Source: Taenia hydatigena (Eukaryota > Platyhelminthes > Cestoda > Cyclophyllidea > Taeniidae). From it: a stretch of 64,000 nt of DNA. The translations under genes and the position numbers were made by a program. The stretch lies in assembly GCA_036345935.2 (NCBI GenBank), contig JADWOT020000002.1, positions 22,299,108 to 22,363,107 on the forward strand, written 5' to 3'. This document shows, piece after piece, positions 45,753 to 57,800 of this stretch. The notes beneath the pieces were generated by a model that saw only the letters and a list, made by a program, of their open reading frames with translations, had not been told where the DNA came from and made no database searches. How positions within the stretch are numbered: the first letter of the stretch is position 1; each line of letters opens with the position of its first letter.

Positions 45753-46013
45753 TTGTCTCCCACTTTTTTGGTTGAAACAAGAACTGTGGTCAGTGAAAAG
45801 TCTTTGATTGTCAATGTTTTCGTGAATTTTGTGAATTTTGACAGGTTGTTTGCCAATTTGCTTGCGAACCGCACGAACTTGTTCCCTTGTACGGGCTTAC
45901 ATGACACAACTGAGCGGTGCGTGTTCCTTACCACTTTGTGTTCGTCTTTGCAAACCACATCAAGAGCAAATGTGTTGGGGTGTGTGGGCCTAATTCGAAG
46001 CCGAATTGGCTGA
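45753..46013 (+). CDS. Cadherin-repeat-start-like frame
   Basis: An 86-codon frame starting SPTFLVETRTVVSEKSLIVN. The order Ser-Pro-Thr-Phe, nine residues, Val-Ser-Glu and an alternating strand matches the N-terminal edge of a cadherin repeat well. The immediately upstream bases read HNDLAC in another frame, reminiscent of the Asn-Asp that normally precedes. Later residues lose the pattern. Neighbouring frame 46093-46341 continues the theme. Confidence 0.35.
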   Translation: MSPTFLVETRTVVSEKSLIVNVFVNFVNFDRLFANLLANRTNLFPCTGLHDTTERCVFLTTLCSSLQTTSRANVLGCVGLIRSRIG

Positions 46014-46092
46014 CGGACCACAATAAATGGTGCTGCATGAGAACAGAGTCTGTGGACTATGGTGATAGATTTGGTTCCACCATCGCCCATTA

Positions 46093-46341
46093 ATGAGTAT
46101 AACAGGTTGGATGATGTTCTACATCAACTGCTTTGGGGACATTGTTCGTCCCACTTTGAAATTCCTATTTTTTGTTAACATTATTGAACAGCATATGCAA
46201 TATGAGCTCGCTCGCAAAGAGTTGGACTTGCTCCCATTTCCTATTTTACCCAATAATATTTATCATTTGACAGCCATTTTCTCGCTGGACACTTCGGCGA
46301 ACATGTTAATAAAATGTTTCAATATCTTGCAACACATTTAA
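46093..46341 (+). CDS. Cadherin-repeat-end-like frame
   Basis: An 82-codon frame with GDIVRP early, then RKELDLLPFPILPNNIYHLT and AIFSLDTSANM. Gly-Asp-Ile, then Leu-Asp, then Tyr-x-Leu-Thr and Asp is the correct order for the second half of a cadherin repeat, and it lies just after the repeat-start-like frame at 45753. The two are in different frames separated by about 80 bases, so an intron or a frameshift would be needed. Confidence 0.33.
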   Translation: MSITGWMMFYINCFGDIVRPTLKFLFFVNIIEQHMQYELARKELDLLPFPILPNNIYHLTAIFSLDTSANMLIKCFNILQHI

Positions 46342-47711
46342 AATTGCGATTTGCAAGTCATAATTTTTTGCTTTTCTAAAATTTCGCCGTTCTTAAATAC
46401 ATTATCTTTGTTCTTTGAGGGATCGTTCCCCTCAATTTGTATATTTTATCAGCCGCTCCCTTTTGTTAAAGTTTGTAGTTCATACTTTTTACTCATTCCT
46501 TTGTTACTCAAGGCTACTCGCCTTATTCTGCTAAGCTATTTAACAACCTTGGTACTGTGCTGACCAACTTTGTGCTTTTCGAACCCCGTGCAGCCGATGG
46601 GGCTGCGTGAGTCCCCTTCGATGCTATTGCCTTGCTTTGTCTTGACTGTCTAAAACCCTAACAAGACAGGAGTATATGCAAGGGCCGATCTTACATGCTG
46701 CTCTTAGCCAACACCCTCAGTCACATTAGCTCATTAAAGCGTGTGTTGTGTTCGCCATTTGTTTCTGGTGTGCCCTTGGCATCAGAGGATTTCTATTTAC
46801 CGCGTTATTGCCGGTGTTGTGCTAGTATTTAACTAATTACTCAGTTGTTTGTTGCACTGATTCTCTCCTGTCAATTAGATTGTTCATATGAAGGGATTCT
46901 AATTCTCATTTAATTATGGTGCGCAAGATTCGTTAAAGGAGAACATTTCATTTTCGCTTCTCTTCCTAGGCACGTTGATTTGTTATATTGCCTTTAAAAG
47001 CCAATACGACTGTTCATTTTGGTTGCTTTGAAGGTCACTATTGTAGTATGCTGTCTGTCGGTATTATGATTCCCATTTGTCGTAATGAACACAGTTATGA
47101 CTGGTGGGACCTAACTTGTAAAGGTTGGGAATCTTCTGTGAAACTCGCTTCCTCTTTTTTCGCAATAAATGCCGAATGGGGACTTCCCATCCAAATAGCT
47201 CTTGAATATTGCCTTGCTTTCTTATCACTTTTGGGTTGTTTACTAACGTTGGTCCCTTAGAATTTGCTCTCTTCGCTTGTCTCTTTGGTGGGCTCACCCC
47301 ACGTACTCCGGCCACATGCAGCCTCGACGGCCAATGTGTACCTTTTTCTGTCGTGCAGCCTCACTTAGTGGCAGTGGTTGCATCATTTCGATAACCTCGC
47401 CAACTACAATTATTTGTTCTGACGAGTCAATCACGTCTCAATAACCACACGTCCCAGCTAATATTCACCAGTTTTTGTTTTAAATGCAAACCATGGTCTT
47501 GCATTTTCTAGCAGCAAAGAATCGAATTTTGTCCCCACTGTCACTTTATACACATTTCATGCAAGACCTGATTGAATTTAATGGGGTGTTGCTGCCTTTT
47601 GCATGCAGCAATGGAATTGGTATGCGTTTTTTAGGTGGAAACATGGTTGCATTATTTGTCCGTAGGTCCTTTCACGTTATATGCGTAGTAAAAGATGCAC
47701 TATTTTCATCG
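46342..47711. other. Short frames, no assignable gene
   Basis: Frames at 46351-46563 and 46988-47260 are hydrophobic; the latter is Cys/Trp-containing and ends in a likely membrane segment (ALEYCLAFLSLLGCLLTLV). Frame 47484-47714 has no features. None has a partner copy or a coherent exon chain. Confidence 0.35.
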
Positions 47712-48075
47712 TAATGATATCAGCGCTGGTGGAGTGCATATATATGGAAAGCGTAGGAAAATTGGCGATTTGACCACTCATCGTTTTGTGTACCGTGGTT
47801 ATTTTTTGTGTTGCCTCAATCTTTGCGAAAGGTGCTGTGTGGGCTTTAGTGACTGCTGAGCCATCGGTTCGGCTTTGATGGCATGCTTTGGTGCCCGAGT
47901 GATGTAAGTGCAGAATGGGGGAAGGAGTGGCTACCGGGGAGCATTCCCATCGGTACGCAGACTGTACCTTGTAGCGATCTTAAATGCTTGCTTGTTAAGG
48001 TGCTTTCCCCGTCAATAGCTATGTTTGCAGGCATTGGTTTTGCCGTGCATTGGACATTCACACACCGGCCTTTCC
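47712..48075 (-). repeat. Inverted-repeat copy S2 (partner at 8.5 kb)
   Basis: Reverse-complement copy of 8490-8860. The 71-codon minus frame (47846-48061) begins with MNVQCT and shares TLTSKHLR and TVC with the frame at 8507. The copies lie about 39 kb apart in opposite orientation. Confidence 0.55.
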
Positions 48076-48119
48076 AGTTTTAGCTGTTTTCCTTTTATGC
48101 GCTATGAATCTACTATGGT

Positions 48120-49380
48120 AGTGGCGGCAAGGATGTGTCAAAAGAGAGGAAGCAGAAGAGATGTGGATGAATGAGTGAATCAATAAAGGGAGGAAGGAAA
48201 GAGGCGAAAGAATGAACGAAAGAGGTGGAGGTGAAGTGAATATGTAAAAGCGGAGAGGTGTTCTGAGAAGAAAAAAAAAGAAAGGGAGGAAGGAAAAGAG
48301 TAAGCACAAAGGAATGGACTAGCGAAAGAAACGAGAAAGGAGGGAAGAAAAGAATGCTGCATGAACAGTGGAGGCAAGATGGAGGGAGGGAAGTTCATTA
48401 ACTAATGGGCCATAAGTGGTGGTGTTGATGGGGAGGAAGAAGAGTAGGTGAGATGATCAGAAGGTACACCTAATAGATGCATGTGGATAGGTGGGAGGGA
48501 GGGAAATAGAAGAGACGCGGGCAAGTTCACTGCTACTTAGGAGGTGTGCATCGAAAAAGTTGCGCAAAGAATACATAAAAAGAGAAAAGTAAAAGATGAC
48601 TGACGAAATGCCTAATAGGGATGTAGGTGGTAGAGCTTGAATGGGCAAAGAAAATGGGCGAGTAGGGCGTACTTGGCTGTTGGTGCGGACTTCGTTTTCA
48701 CCGCTCAGGAGGCAACATGAATAGCTGGTGTGTAAAAATAAAGTAGGAGAATAAAAGAAGACAAGACGTCTGCGATAAATGAATAGACGGAAAAAGCAAA
48801 AGGAAGAACGTACTGGAGAGATGTTGAACGTATGGCTTTGTTACTAGAGACAGGGTCGAAGGGAAGGAGGAGAATGGAGGAATGTTGGATGGAATGGAGA
48901 GGAAGAGGCGGTGGTACATGTACGCGTGAGATTTAAATATAGAGTGACAGTAGTTGAATTTCAAATGAAGGATGGTAAATTAGAAGCATATGAGTGCCAC
49001 ATATGTGTGACGGTGAGATGAAATGCGGTAATTATGGAGTAAAACACCATAACAAAGGAACAATAACTGTTTAAAGGATGATTTTTTAGTTATTTAAAGC
49101 GAAGCGCGTTGAAGAAAATACAAAGAATGAAAAAGAAAACAATGCAACATTACTGGATGCTAGAAACAATGAAGGGAGAAAAATGAGCATTGGTCATTTT
49201 CGAAGAGCATCGTAAGAGAAGACGAAAAGGAGGAAGGAATGCGAAAGGAAGGAACGAATGTTGCACAAATAATGGGTTTAGGAGGAAAGCGAAGATAATG
49301 AATAAATGTGTGTTGCGTATATGAGACGGTGGGTAAAATGAAACAGAAAAATAGTGGAATAATACTTGATGATGCAAATG
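48120..49380 (+). repeat. Purine-rich tract, second (about 1.25 kb)
   Basis: The + strand is strikingly rich in A and G (words such as gaggaag, ggaagg, gaaagg, gaatga), with only short interruptions. Minus-strand frames here are low-complexity Phe/Ser/Leu/Pro-rich translations and are not genes. It ends where repeat P begins. Confidence 0.75.
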
Positions 49381-49429
49381 AAAGCGGTATAAATTGTCCT
49401 TATTCCCATCGTAATTATCAAGAAACCTT

Positions 49430-51300
49430 TGTTACCTGTGAGTTTTGGTAAGACTGGGTAAAATCATTGTTTCGAGTTAAATGAGGCACCTACTTGTTAA
49501 AATTATGTCAGGATGGTGCGCCAGAACTAGCAAAACAAAAGTGCTCGATGCACTTTGCACTTGTAAAGAATATGCAGAGACTACTGAAAGTTTCGCGTCG
49601 TGCACTTTGTAACTTGCTTTCGGATTCTAGGTTATGTAGGTGGAAAATATCATCACAAATTAAATGAAAACTGCATTTAGCACATTAGTCAAGGGGAGCA
49701 GAGCTTACAGGATGGATGACAGGCACTGGAGATCATACCCGAAAGAGTTAAAAAGGTAATACACCTTTAGATATATAACCCTGTCGTTTCACATAATACT
49801 TATCATCTGAAAGTAGGCTTGACAATCGGAAGGCTAATCAGCACTTAACCGCCTAACCTTGTCAAATACTTGGTTAGTCCTGAAGTTCTTTTCTAATGCA
49901 TGGCACAGTCAAAGTTCAGACACACCAAATTTCTGCAATTATCCCTCAAAGAGATGTCATTTTAACCCTCATCGCTCCCGGCCATCGCATGATTTGGCGC
50001 TGTGAGACGGTTCGTGGGTCGAAGGACTCACAAAACTTTGCATACCATGATCTGATGATGTGTACATGCAAAGTAGACATTGGGAGCACCCTACGACCCG
50101 CAATTTATATTTGGGTCATTTACGATAAATGGAATTGTAACTCACCATAAACGTGTGTCAGTTCCGACAATACTGAGCCGATCGTTTGACATTACCTTTA
50201 GTCAGAAGGGATGGTGGCAAAAAAGTGCTGCGCTCAGGGTAGGTATGCGCATGGCTTGCATCGTCCGGTTGCACAAACGTCCCAAACGTCTTACTAAACC
50301 TAACAAGAAATACCTTACACAGTGTCGGAAGACTCGCCCTTTGCGCACGTTAACGACAGTGCGGTTGCTCATTGTGTAGTATTCGTCTAAAGGGCCCAAA
50401 ACCAAAGATGCCACCTCCCGTATGAGTGATAAGCCAGCGCAGTCAGCAGTTTATGCAGGGTAGTAAAACAGTTAAAATTTTGGATGGCTGTTTTCTTTCA
50501 AATGCTTCGCAAAGTGTGCTTGACTGACTTAGCGATCGTAATACCCTACAACCTACATTTGTTAAAAGTTGAGTGCTATTCTAGTGACGAAGTCCTTATT
50601 AGTAGTGCTTGGTCTTCCACTCCGCCACTTTGCTCCAAGCAATTTCACTTTGAATTTAATCCAAACCAATTTTCAGTTGCCGGAAGTTGAGATGCAATCA
50701 AAGCCACCACCGGACATGAGGCAAACCATTAGCAATTACCATTCATGTCCTGCTAAGTTGCAAATCGCTCACTACTGACTGTGTCAAATAGGTAGTATTT
50801 TATCAAACATTTGGCAGTTGTCCTCTCACGCACCACCCCAATCATATGCACGCTTTGTATTTACGACGTTTTTGCAGCAAGGAACTTTATGAAAATAATG
50901 GTAAAAGGTGCAGACTGTGTCTGTAAATAAACAAAATTGTGGAAGGGAGAGAAGTGCCTGGTAAGCATCAGTTTGTGAGATAGAAATGCAAATATTAGCA
51001 ACAAATTTCGAGGGCTGGATTGATGCGATGTTAGATCGAGCTGCCCTGGTTCAAGTGTTGCCTTAGATTTGTAATTAATCCACGCAATCTGTGGGAGTTT
51101 TCACAGCATGCAGGCATCAAGAACCCAGCCTCTACGACATTGCGACAAACGTTTCCAGCCAGGAAAGTGCTGGCTATGTCTGCAGCTTCAGGACTGGATT
51201 TTGCAATTAGCATTATTGAGTAACTTAAAAGGTTCCAGTCTCGATCATTTTAAGCATGGAACACCACGCTCTAGTCAGATCACTTTTGAATGGTCAGTAA
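49430..51300 (+). repeat. Older direct repeat P (partner Q at 62.1-64.0 kb)
   Basis: Collinear with the last 1.9 kb of the window at about 75% identity. Anchors: gatgcactttgca (49548 and 62231), the tcttccactccgc block (50610 and 63266), and the atttta-gcatgg block (51248 and 63947). Frames within it (49896-50150, 50484-50690) are interrupted in Q. One reads SSTPPLCSKQFHFEFNPNQF, cadherin-like in order; Q has SSTPLLRFKTFYFAFYP at the matching place. Confidence 0.75.
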
Positions 51301-51390
51301 TTGGGGGAGTGGACAGACGTGAAGTGTGTTATTAACTGCAGCACTGGCGAAGTCTCGCCAATCAACCACGTGAGAATGGGCTTCACTCAA

Positions 51391-51455
51391 GGTTCCGTGA
51401 CTCAGCTGTCCAGTCGGCGGACGCGTGCCTGCACCTGAATGTCGGATTCTGGTTT
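51391..51455 (+). repeat. Short dispersed element R2, copy b
   Basis: Same-orientation match to 16441-16509, with the shared core cggacgcgt and aatgtcggattctggtt. Confidence 0.6.
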
Positions 51456-51599
51456 TATGCACGTTTGCCGCCATTCAAGTGGTCGTTCGCACCTTTTACA
51501 GTTTCACATGTGTGTACTCGCTCCACTAAATACTTTTTCTTGATTCCAATGCCCAAACGCTGGTGAGATCACATTTTACACTACCAAACCTTGTCTCTA

Positions 51600-51747
51600 C
51601 TTAATAATAAATAATAATTATTTTTATTATTAATAATTAAAAATTAATAATAATTAATAATTATTAATAATAATAATTATTATTAGTAGTAGTATTATTA
51701 ATAATAATAATTATTAATAATAATAATAATAAATAATAATAAATATG
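51600..51747. repeat. TAA/TTA compound microsatellite
   Basis: Almost 150 bases made of TAA and TTA triplets in both orientations, with a short tag-tag-tag interruption. It adjoins the left edge of duplication copy B. Copy A has only ataataaa at the same position, a likely seed for the expansion. The inverted arrangement of the repeats could form hairpins. Confidence 0.92.
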
Positions 51748-54352
51748 CTTTGCCCACTTTATTGGTATGCCGACCCACTATTGTTTTCCTACTGCTTGCA
51801 AGCAGAAGCGTTTACCTGAGGCACATATTGGTGACAGAGGTTGTCCCTCAGATTACGACACCTGTGGATGTATCTCATCATTCCTCCCATGAAGAATACT
51901 TGGGCTTAGGATCATGGTAATGCGTATGACCTTCTCGGTACAAAATTAACTGCACGCTATCGTCAGCATTTGGAGGTGAAGACTGGATAAGTTAAAAGCG
52001 TCTGATGGCAGTTAGTGCCTTGTATTGGTCGAATCACCTTGCGGATTGTGATGGCATGCTTGCTATTTTCTGTCCAAATGCCGGTTGTTGAGATACTTGT
52101 GGGGAAATTGGGCACCAGATTTAAGCAGCAGCTGCTGGAGTTGATTTCCTTACACCCATGAATTTTGTGTGTGGATGGGGCTACTGTACATCTTCAATTT
52201 GCCACAGAAGTGACGTCTTTTTGAACCCTTTGAAATTGCTTTGGTAAACCGAGCTTTTGCAACTCGTAAGGAAGCTCGCGCACACAGAATAAGGTGTGCA
52301 TGCTTCACCTCGAATGTTTTCACTCCGGTCTAGTACGCATTCGCCACCTAGGTGACTGGATGGCTATTGGGCTAGCTGGGGTGATGAGCCGATAAGATGG
52401 TTCCATTTTAAAATCACTCCATTTTGATTGATGCCTGATTGAAATCGGTGATTGCTAAAGGTGGTACGGACAGTGCCTATTGCCGTTTATCATACAGCCT
52501 ACAAGACCTTACAGGTGCTGCGCCACACTTTTAGGCAACGCATGGTTGTGAACATTAAAACTCCCACAAACACGTGAGAGACGGATAAGGGGCTGAAATC
52601 CTTTGATGCTTCAGTGATGTGCATGATACATGGATGCTGTTTGGTGCCTGGACCACAGTGGCCGATTTTTGAGGACTCACGTAAACGATGCTGACTGGTC
52701 TAATCACGAGGCGTGTAAAAGCCAATCTCAGTGGGAGAGTCACGAGCATTGAGAAAACAGTGCGGAATGTACTGCTAGGCCGTGTGCCTGAATATAAGTT
52801 CGGGGGAAACGTACAGATTAATCGCGAACCTAAATAGTAGGAAGCGGTTCTGATTTTATTTAAAGCGTGCATCTCCTCTCCCTTTCCACCTTTCCAGTTA
52901 AGTTGTGATTTGTTCTGCAGTTGGTTAATCTTGGCCTACCACTTATTCTGTCCGCACAAGATTTAGCCACAAAGATCAGCCATTGCGTTTGCAACCTTTT
53001 GGAACAGGTTCTAAGACGTGAATTTTCACTTACGCTGACATCTGGATGGGATACTTTGCCACAAATTGCTACATTTTGAGGCACAAATTTGTCAGAGTTT
53101 AAATTAATCGAGTTCAGCTTCCTTTCATACTTGTTGTAACGGCTCCAAATGTTCCGTGGTTGAGGATGCAGCTCTTCAATTTTTGATTTCCTTGGAAGTA
53201 GGCGAATGTGATCAAAAGTCGCTCAAATCCTCGTCACTGTTTATTATGTCTTTGGCACTTTTGACAGTTCATTGATCATTTGCAGCAATGATAGTAGCAG
53301 TGAACTGGTCCGTCTCTGTTTTGGACGGCTTACGTACCAGCGATTTCCGTGCGTCGGTTCTGGTTGAACTTCCGACAGGGTAGACGTTATTGTGGTCAAA
53401 GTTAGGCGAGCTGCAATTAAGGTGAATGCATTGTAACAAAGTGTTTGATTTCAAATTCGGGCTAATGGTGTATACGATGTAGCCTAGTGTTTTTCAACAA
53501 ATCCACGAAGCGCTGTCTGTGTTCTGCATTTCACAAGTGCGTGGCAATTTGAATCGCGCGACGCATATCTCCTGCTGCTTTTCTTGTGCGGCGCTGTAAA
53601 TGACGTATGGAAGTGTGGGAAGGGCTGCAGCCTTAAGAAACCGCTCTTTTCTTTGCAATTACTGGATTTTTATTCAAAATTTCTTCGCATGTTTTGGAAC
53701 AGTGGCACTATTTTTGCACTCGACACGCCTTTCCTTATTGGCGACCAACTAGTTGGATAGACTGGTTTGAGGTGCGACGTGGCAAAGCAATCACGATGAA
53801 CACATTGTGAACGAAAACGCGAGGCAGGGACTAGCCCTCTACTCTTGCCTTAGCAATCCAACCGACGAACGCGTGCTCATGCGTGCACGTACGCGGATTC
53901 CTGCCTTTAGTTACACATAATCTACCGACGTCCTCTCAATGCCGTTGTTGAATTGGACTTGCACGCATTTACGCACCTCAATTTGCTCCTCGTAAACCAA
54001 CTTGCTTTGTCGCAGCAATGAAGATGGATTGGGCATGTTACCTACTTAGAGGTAGTACTTAACGTGGGTCTGGCTGGATTCGGCTTAGTGCGTCCTGCGT
54101 TTGGCATGGATAAGCCTATTGTATGCCATAAAATACTAAAATTTGCCTCATATATGCCTTTAGGTTTATTGCATACTTCTTTCCTCGTGCCCATATGCGC
54201 TAGTGGTTTGCCAGCCTAGACGAGAAGTGGGAACATTGCTAAGGGTTTTGCAGTGGAGACTTCATCTTTTAGGGAGGAGTTAACTGCGAATGGTTCTTAG
54301 TAGCAATGGAGTCTTCGTGTAGCATTCCAAAGTAAGGCTGTGTCGAGGCGAG

Positions 54353-54565
54353 TCATTTATTACTGGTGGTGGAACACACTGGTTCGAATTCCACACTTCT
54401 AGATTGTGATTTGTAACCCATCTCAATGTCATTTGAAAGTGGATTTGAATGCTCTAATTCACTTACGTGGGACAACATCTCAGCTTTCAACACTGACCAA
54501 ATTGGCGTTAGTTGGTCCAGGGCCGATCTCACCGTTCGTTCACCCATAGTGGATGGAGTTGCCAA
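54353..54565 (-). CDS. Polar minus-strand frame, copy B
   Basis: Second copy of the 70-codon frame at 33821-34033. Protein identity with that copy is complete over the C-terminal 57 residues. Of four changed codons in the first 13, three alter the residue (Cys to Ser, Lys to Glu, Gln to Arg). Function unknown. Confidence 0.28.
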   Translation of the reverse strand: MATPSTMGERTVRSALDQLTPIWSVLKAEMLSHVSELEHSNPLSNDIEMGYKSQSRSVEFEPVCSTTSNK

Positions 54566-54597
54566 GCTGATGATATACTTTAGGTTTCAGCTTTTAA

Positions 54598-54873
54598 TCA
54601 TTCGTGTTTGCCGTCGTCCGAAGCGCACAAAGCGTTGCATTTCCCCATCCTCATAATGAAATAGGTTTTAAGGCAAAATAAAGCATGGATCGGATTCACC
54701 GTTATGTTATGCATGAGGCTTGGACGCCACGATTGGATTTCATTTGGCCACACGATGCTCCCTGTGCTCTTTTCCCTCTCATTGACTGACACATCCTGCG
54801 TCCTGTCGGCTACTACCAGCTTCATCTCAAGTGACTCCTTGCGGGATGCACTAAGAGCGAATTTCGATGTCAC
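54598..54873 (-). CDS. Minus-strand cadherin-like frame, copy B
   Basis: A 91-codon frame starting TSKFALSASRKESLEMKLVV and continuing ADRTQDVSVNER. It fits the second half of a cadherin repeat. Copy A carries five extra codons after MKLVV and then stops. The plus strand here shows a gttgaattgc-like acceptor and a separate 60-codon frame (54883-55065), so strand is unresolved. Confidence 0.28.
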   Translation of the reverse strand: MTSKFALSASRKESLEMKLVVADRTQDVSVNEREKSTGSIVWPNEIQSWRPSLMHNITVNPIHALFCLKTYFIMRMGKCNALCASDDGKHE

Positions 54874-57800
54874 TATTTCTCCTTGAATTGCTTACAACTC
54901 ACGACCGGCAAATTGGTAAATCTGCTGGGGTGTCCACAGGAGTCGTCAAGTTGGAAGGGTGACATAATTTGCGATGGGCAAATGATTTGCAATCAGCGAC
55001 AAATCGAAAAGTTCTCTGAAGCCTTGACAGGAGCATTTGTGGCATGGTGGTATTGCAGCGAATAAGCTTGTCATCTTCGCAGTTGCAACAATGCAAGGAA
55101 GGATATGCACTGACTGCACTCCTCATTGACTGCTCCATCTTCGAGTGTTCGTGAGCGACATTTTAAAGCAGGTTAGTTGAATTTATGGTGTTTTGTAAGT
55201 CAACAAACAAAGATTTGACACTAAAATCAATTTAAAAGGCAGAATATTTTGGATGTGTTCCAAGTATTCTAAAGTTTAAGCGTCATAATGATAGGGGTGC
55301 AACGCCTCTACTTCAAGGTCACTAAAAAGTGCTTGGAAAACTGTGTGATTAATTAACATTTTTGAGTTGCAATGCCAAACATTCAATCAACGCATTTCGT
55401 CTTGAGTTCTGAAGAAATGAACGAGCTGTACTAGAGTCCGATGCTCTTTTGTTTACTTTAAGAAGTAGGATTCATAAATGGTCGTGATCACGTCTACAAC
55501 GCGGGATCGCGAGGAAATTCCTTAAACTTTGATAGCTTTTGCAATACCTGTTTTCCAGCATGTGCACAGTAAAGCAGATTTAAAATTGACAGCATACGTT
55601 AGTGTTTGGAGGCTGCAAGCTTTTAGAGTTGATTGGCTTGATGCATCCAAGGCTGCAGAGATAAGCAATGGTGAATTTGCAGGTATGTATTCAAACAGAG
55701 TGAGAGTATGTATCGCAGCTGCGGAGGCACCTTTCGGCACAGCACGATCCCATTTCCTTAAGGAATTAGTAAATTTTATGTGTCGCGAAAAAATGAGTCG
55801 TTGCTTTTTCCATTATTTTCGGTTTCAGACTGCTGGATGGAGTCGAGCAACTGTTTCTACCAGACATCATGACTTGCAGCATCGTGTGACTGCTACGATT
55901 GGTCGAGTTTTGGCGAGAAGGTGATGTTTATTCCCCTCCTCGTCTCCTCCTCGGGATGAGCGCCGGTTGGTTGTCTACTGATCGGTCGCAAGGCGACTTT
56001 TGTTAGTTTACTTTAACCTCGGCTCACATTTGTTTAAATGGAGTTTTTGTTGGTAAACCCGGCCGACAATAGATTTTGCTTACAAAAGTGCCTTTTTTGT
56101 CCTTTAAAGCTCATGGCTTTCGATGAGGTTGCAAACAGAGCCAATGATGCCGTTGCTGCCGCGTTGTTCAGGGTGATGTTAGCAAAAAACCCACAGTGGG
56201 CTCAAGCTCATGTAAGGTAAAGAAGCCACATTCAGCTCAGTGTTTCTCTTCCCATTCACAAATACTTTAAATTTACTAAGCACGACAAATTGTTTTCATT
56301 TATGAAGGAGGCTAGCAGCCCGCTATTTGTAGAGAGCGACTCCCCAACAAAACACTTTCCATTACATTGAGCAGTTCAATCGTGATCATAACAGGCAATG
56401 TCAAGCATTGTACGGCTCAATCAGTTGCGGTAGATGCTTTTCGTTACGAGTGTTTTGAATACTCTCCGGCACGTTGGCTTACAGCATTTATGAGAAATGC
56501 CATTCACATAGTTTTGATGGAAGACTTGTGCCCATGACAATGCGTAGTTTATAGTGCTGCATGATGGCAAGCAATTAATCACCCTCATTTCTCCGCAAAC
56601 ATCTAGCCACCTTCCTTTGCAAGAGTGTTGCACTTCCCCTCGTTGCTTCATTCAACGTTTCTGAATAAAGACGAAGAGGTTTAATTGGCGTAAATACTGA
56701 AGCCCCTCCTCCTTCACCTCATGAATGCGCGCAGAAATTGGAGATGTTCTGCATTGAACGATATGCAAGTCATTCACAGTCTAATCCAAATTTTGGATTA
56801 CCAACTCCCTACCCTGTGTGCATTGTTAGAAGCTATTTCCATCTCTGCATTTACCCATTTCGAACTCTCAATTTATGCGGTTTGCTGCTGCCAATGCAAG
56901 TGCAACATGCCCTTGATTTTGCTCAATTGTTCTCGAAGTCTGTCACCATCACTTTAAACTCTGCAGCGCCTCTTAGTTGCTCGCAGTTTACTGTTGGTGT
57001 CTTTTATTACGATCCAATTTGCAGAGTCTCAGAGGCAGATAAATCCGCTAAGATATTAATCGGAGACATGAAATAGGGGCGTGATATGGGTGGGGATGGG
57101 GTGTTTGATTTACAATCAGCAGTGAGTTAAAGATTTCTGCGAATTCTTGTAATATTGCAGCAAATATGCTCGCCACCCACTCCTATGAGACCGTAGAACT
57201 CCATTGCTAACATGCAGGAAGAAGTGCAATAACTGGATTGCATTAGTAGGTTCAGCTCCAGGTTCTCGTTGTTGACGTTTTGAAGTAGATTCTCTGAACG
57301 AGTGATGCCTTGTGAGCCAGGAAATGTGGATGCTCAATTCGAATTAATTGGTCTAGGAAATAACTATTGTCAAAATTCAAACCGCCATTTTTATTCAGAT
57401 ATTTCGCGAAGCAAGTTTTGCTAAATATTCTGATGGGTATGTTGTGAAATTTGCGTTATTTATAATCGAAAGCACTTTTTTGGACCAGGGCGCTTATTCG
57501 CGGTGCTTGGTCCTCCACTCCACAACTCAGTTCACATTTAATTCAAACACACATTCCATCATGGAGGATTCTTGGTCGTTAAAGCAAATGCTTGAACAAC
57601 AAATAAGGTTAAAACCAGTGACCGTTTCCATGTGAACATTAAGTACTATCCGTTTGCGTCCTCATAAGATGCAAGTTACTCACTGCTTATTGCGGTAAGC
57701 AGAAGCATTTTGTCAAGCGAGAGGCAGTTAATCACCTCATCTGTAATACCATCGGACATTGGGATTGCCTACTTCTCTTTTCAATGCCGCAGTTCAGTGT

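Noticed and set aside
48058..49377. Several minus-strand Phe/Ser/Leu-rich frames of 62-88 codons
   Set aside because: Same cause: long purine bias on the opposite strand removes stop codons.
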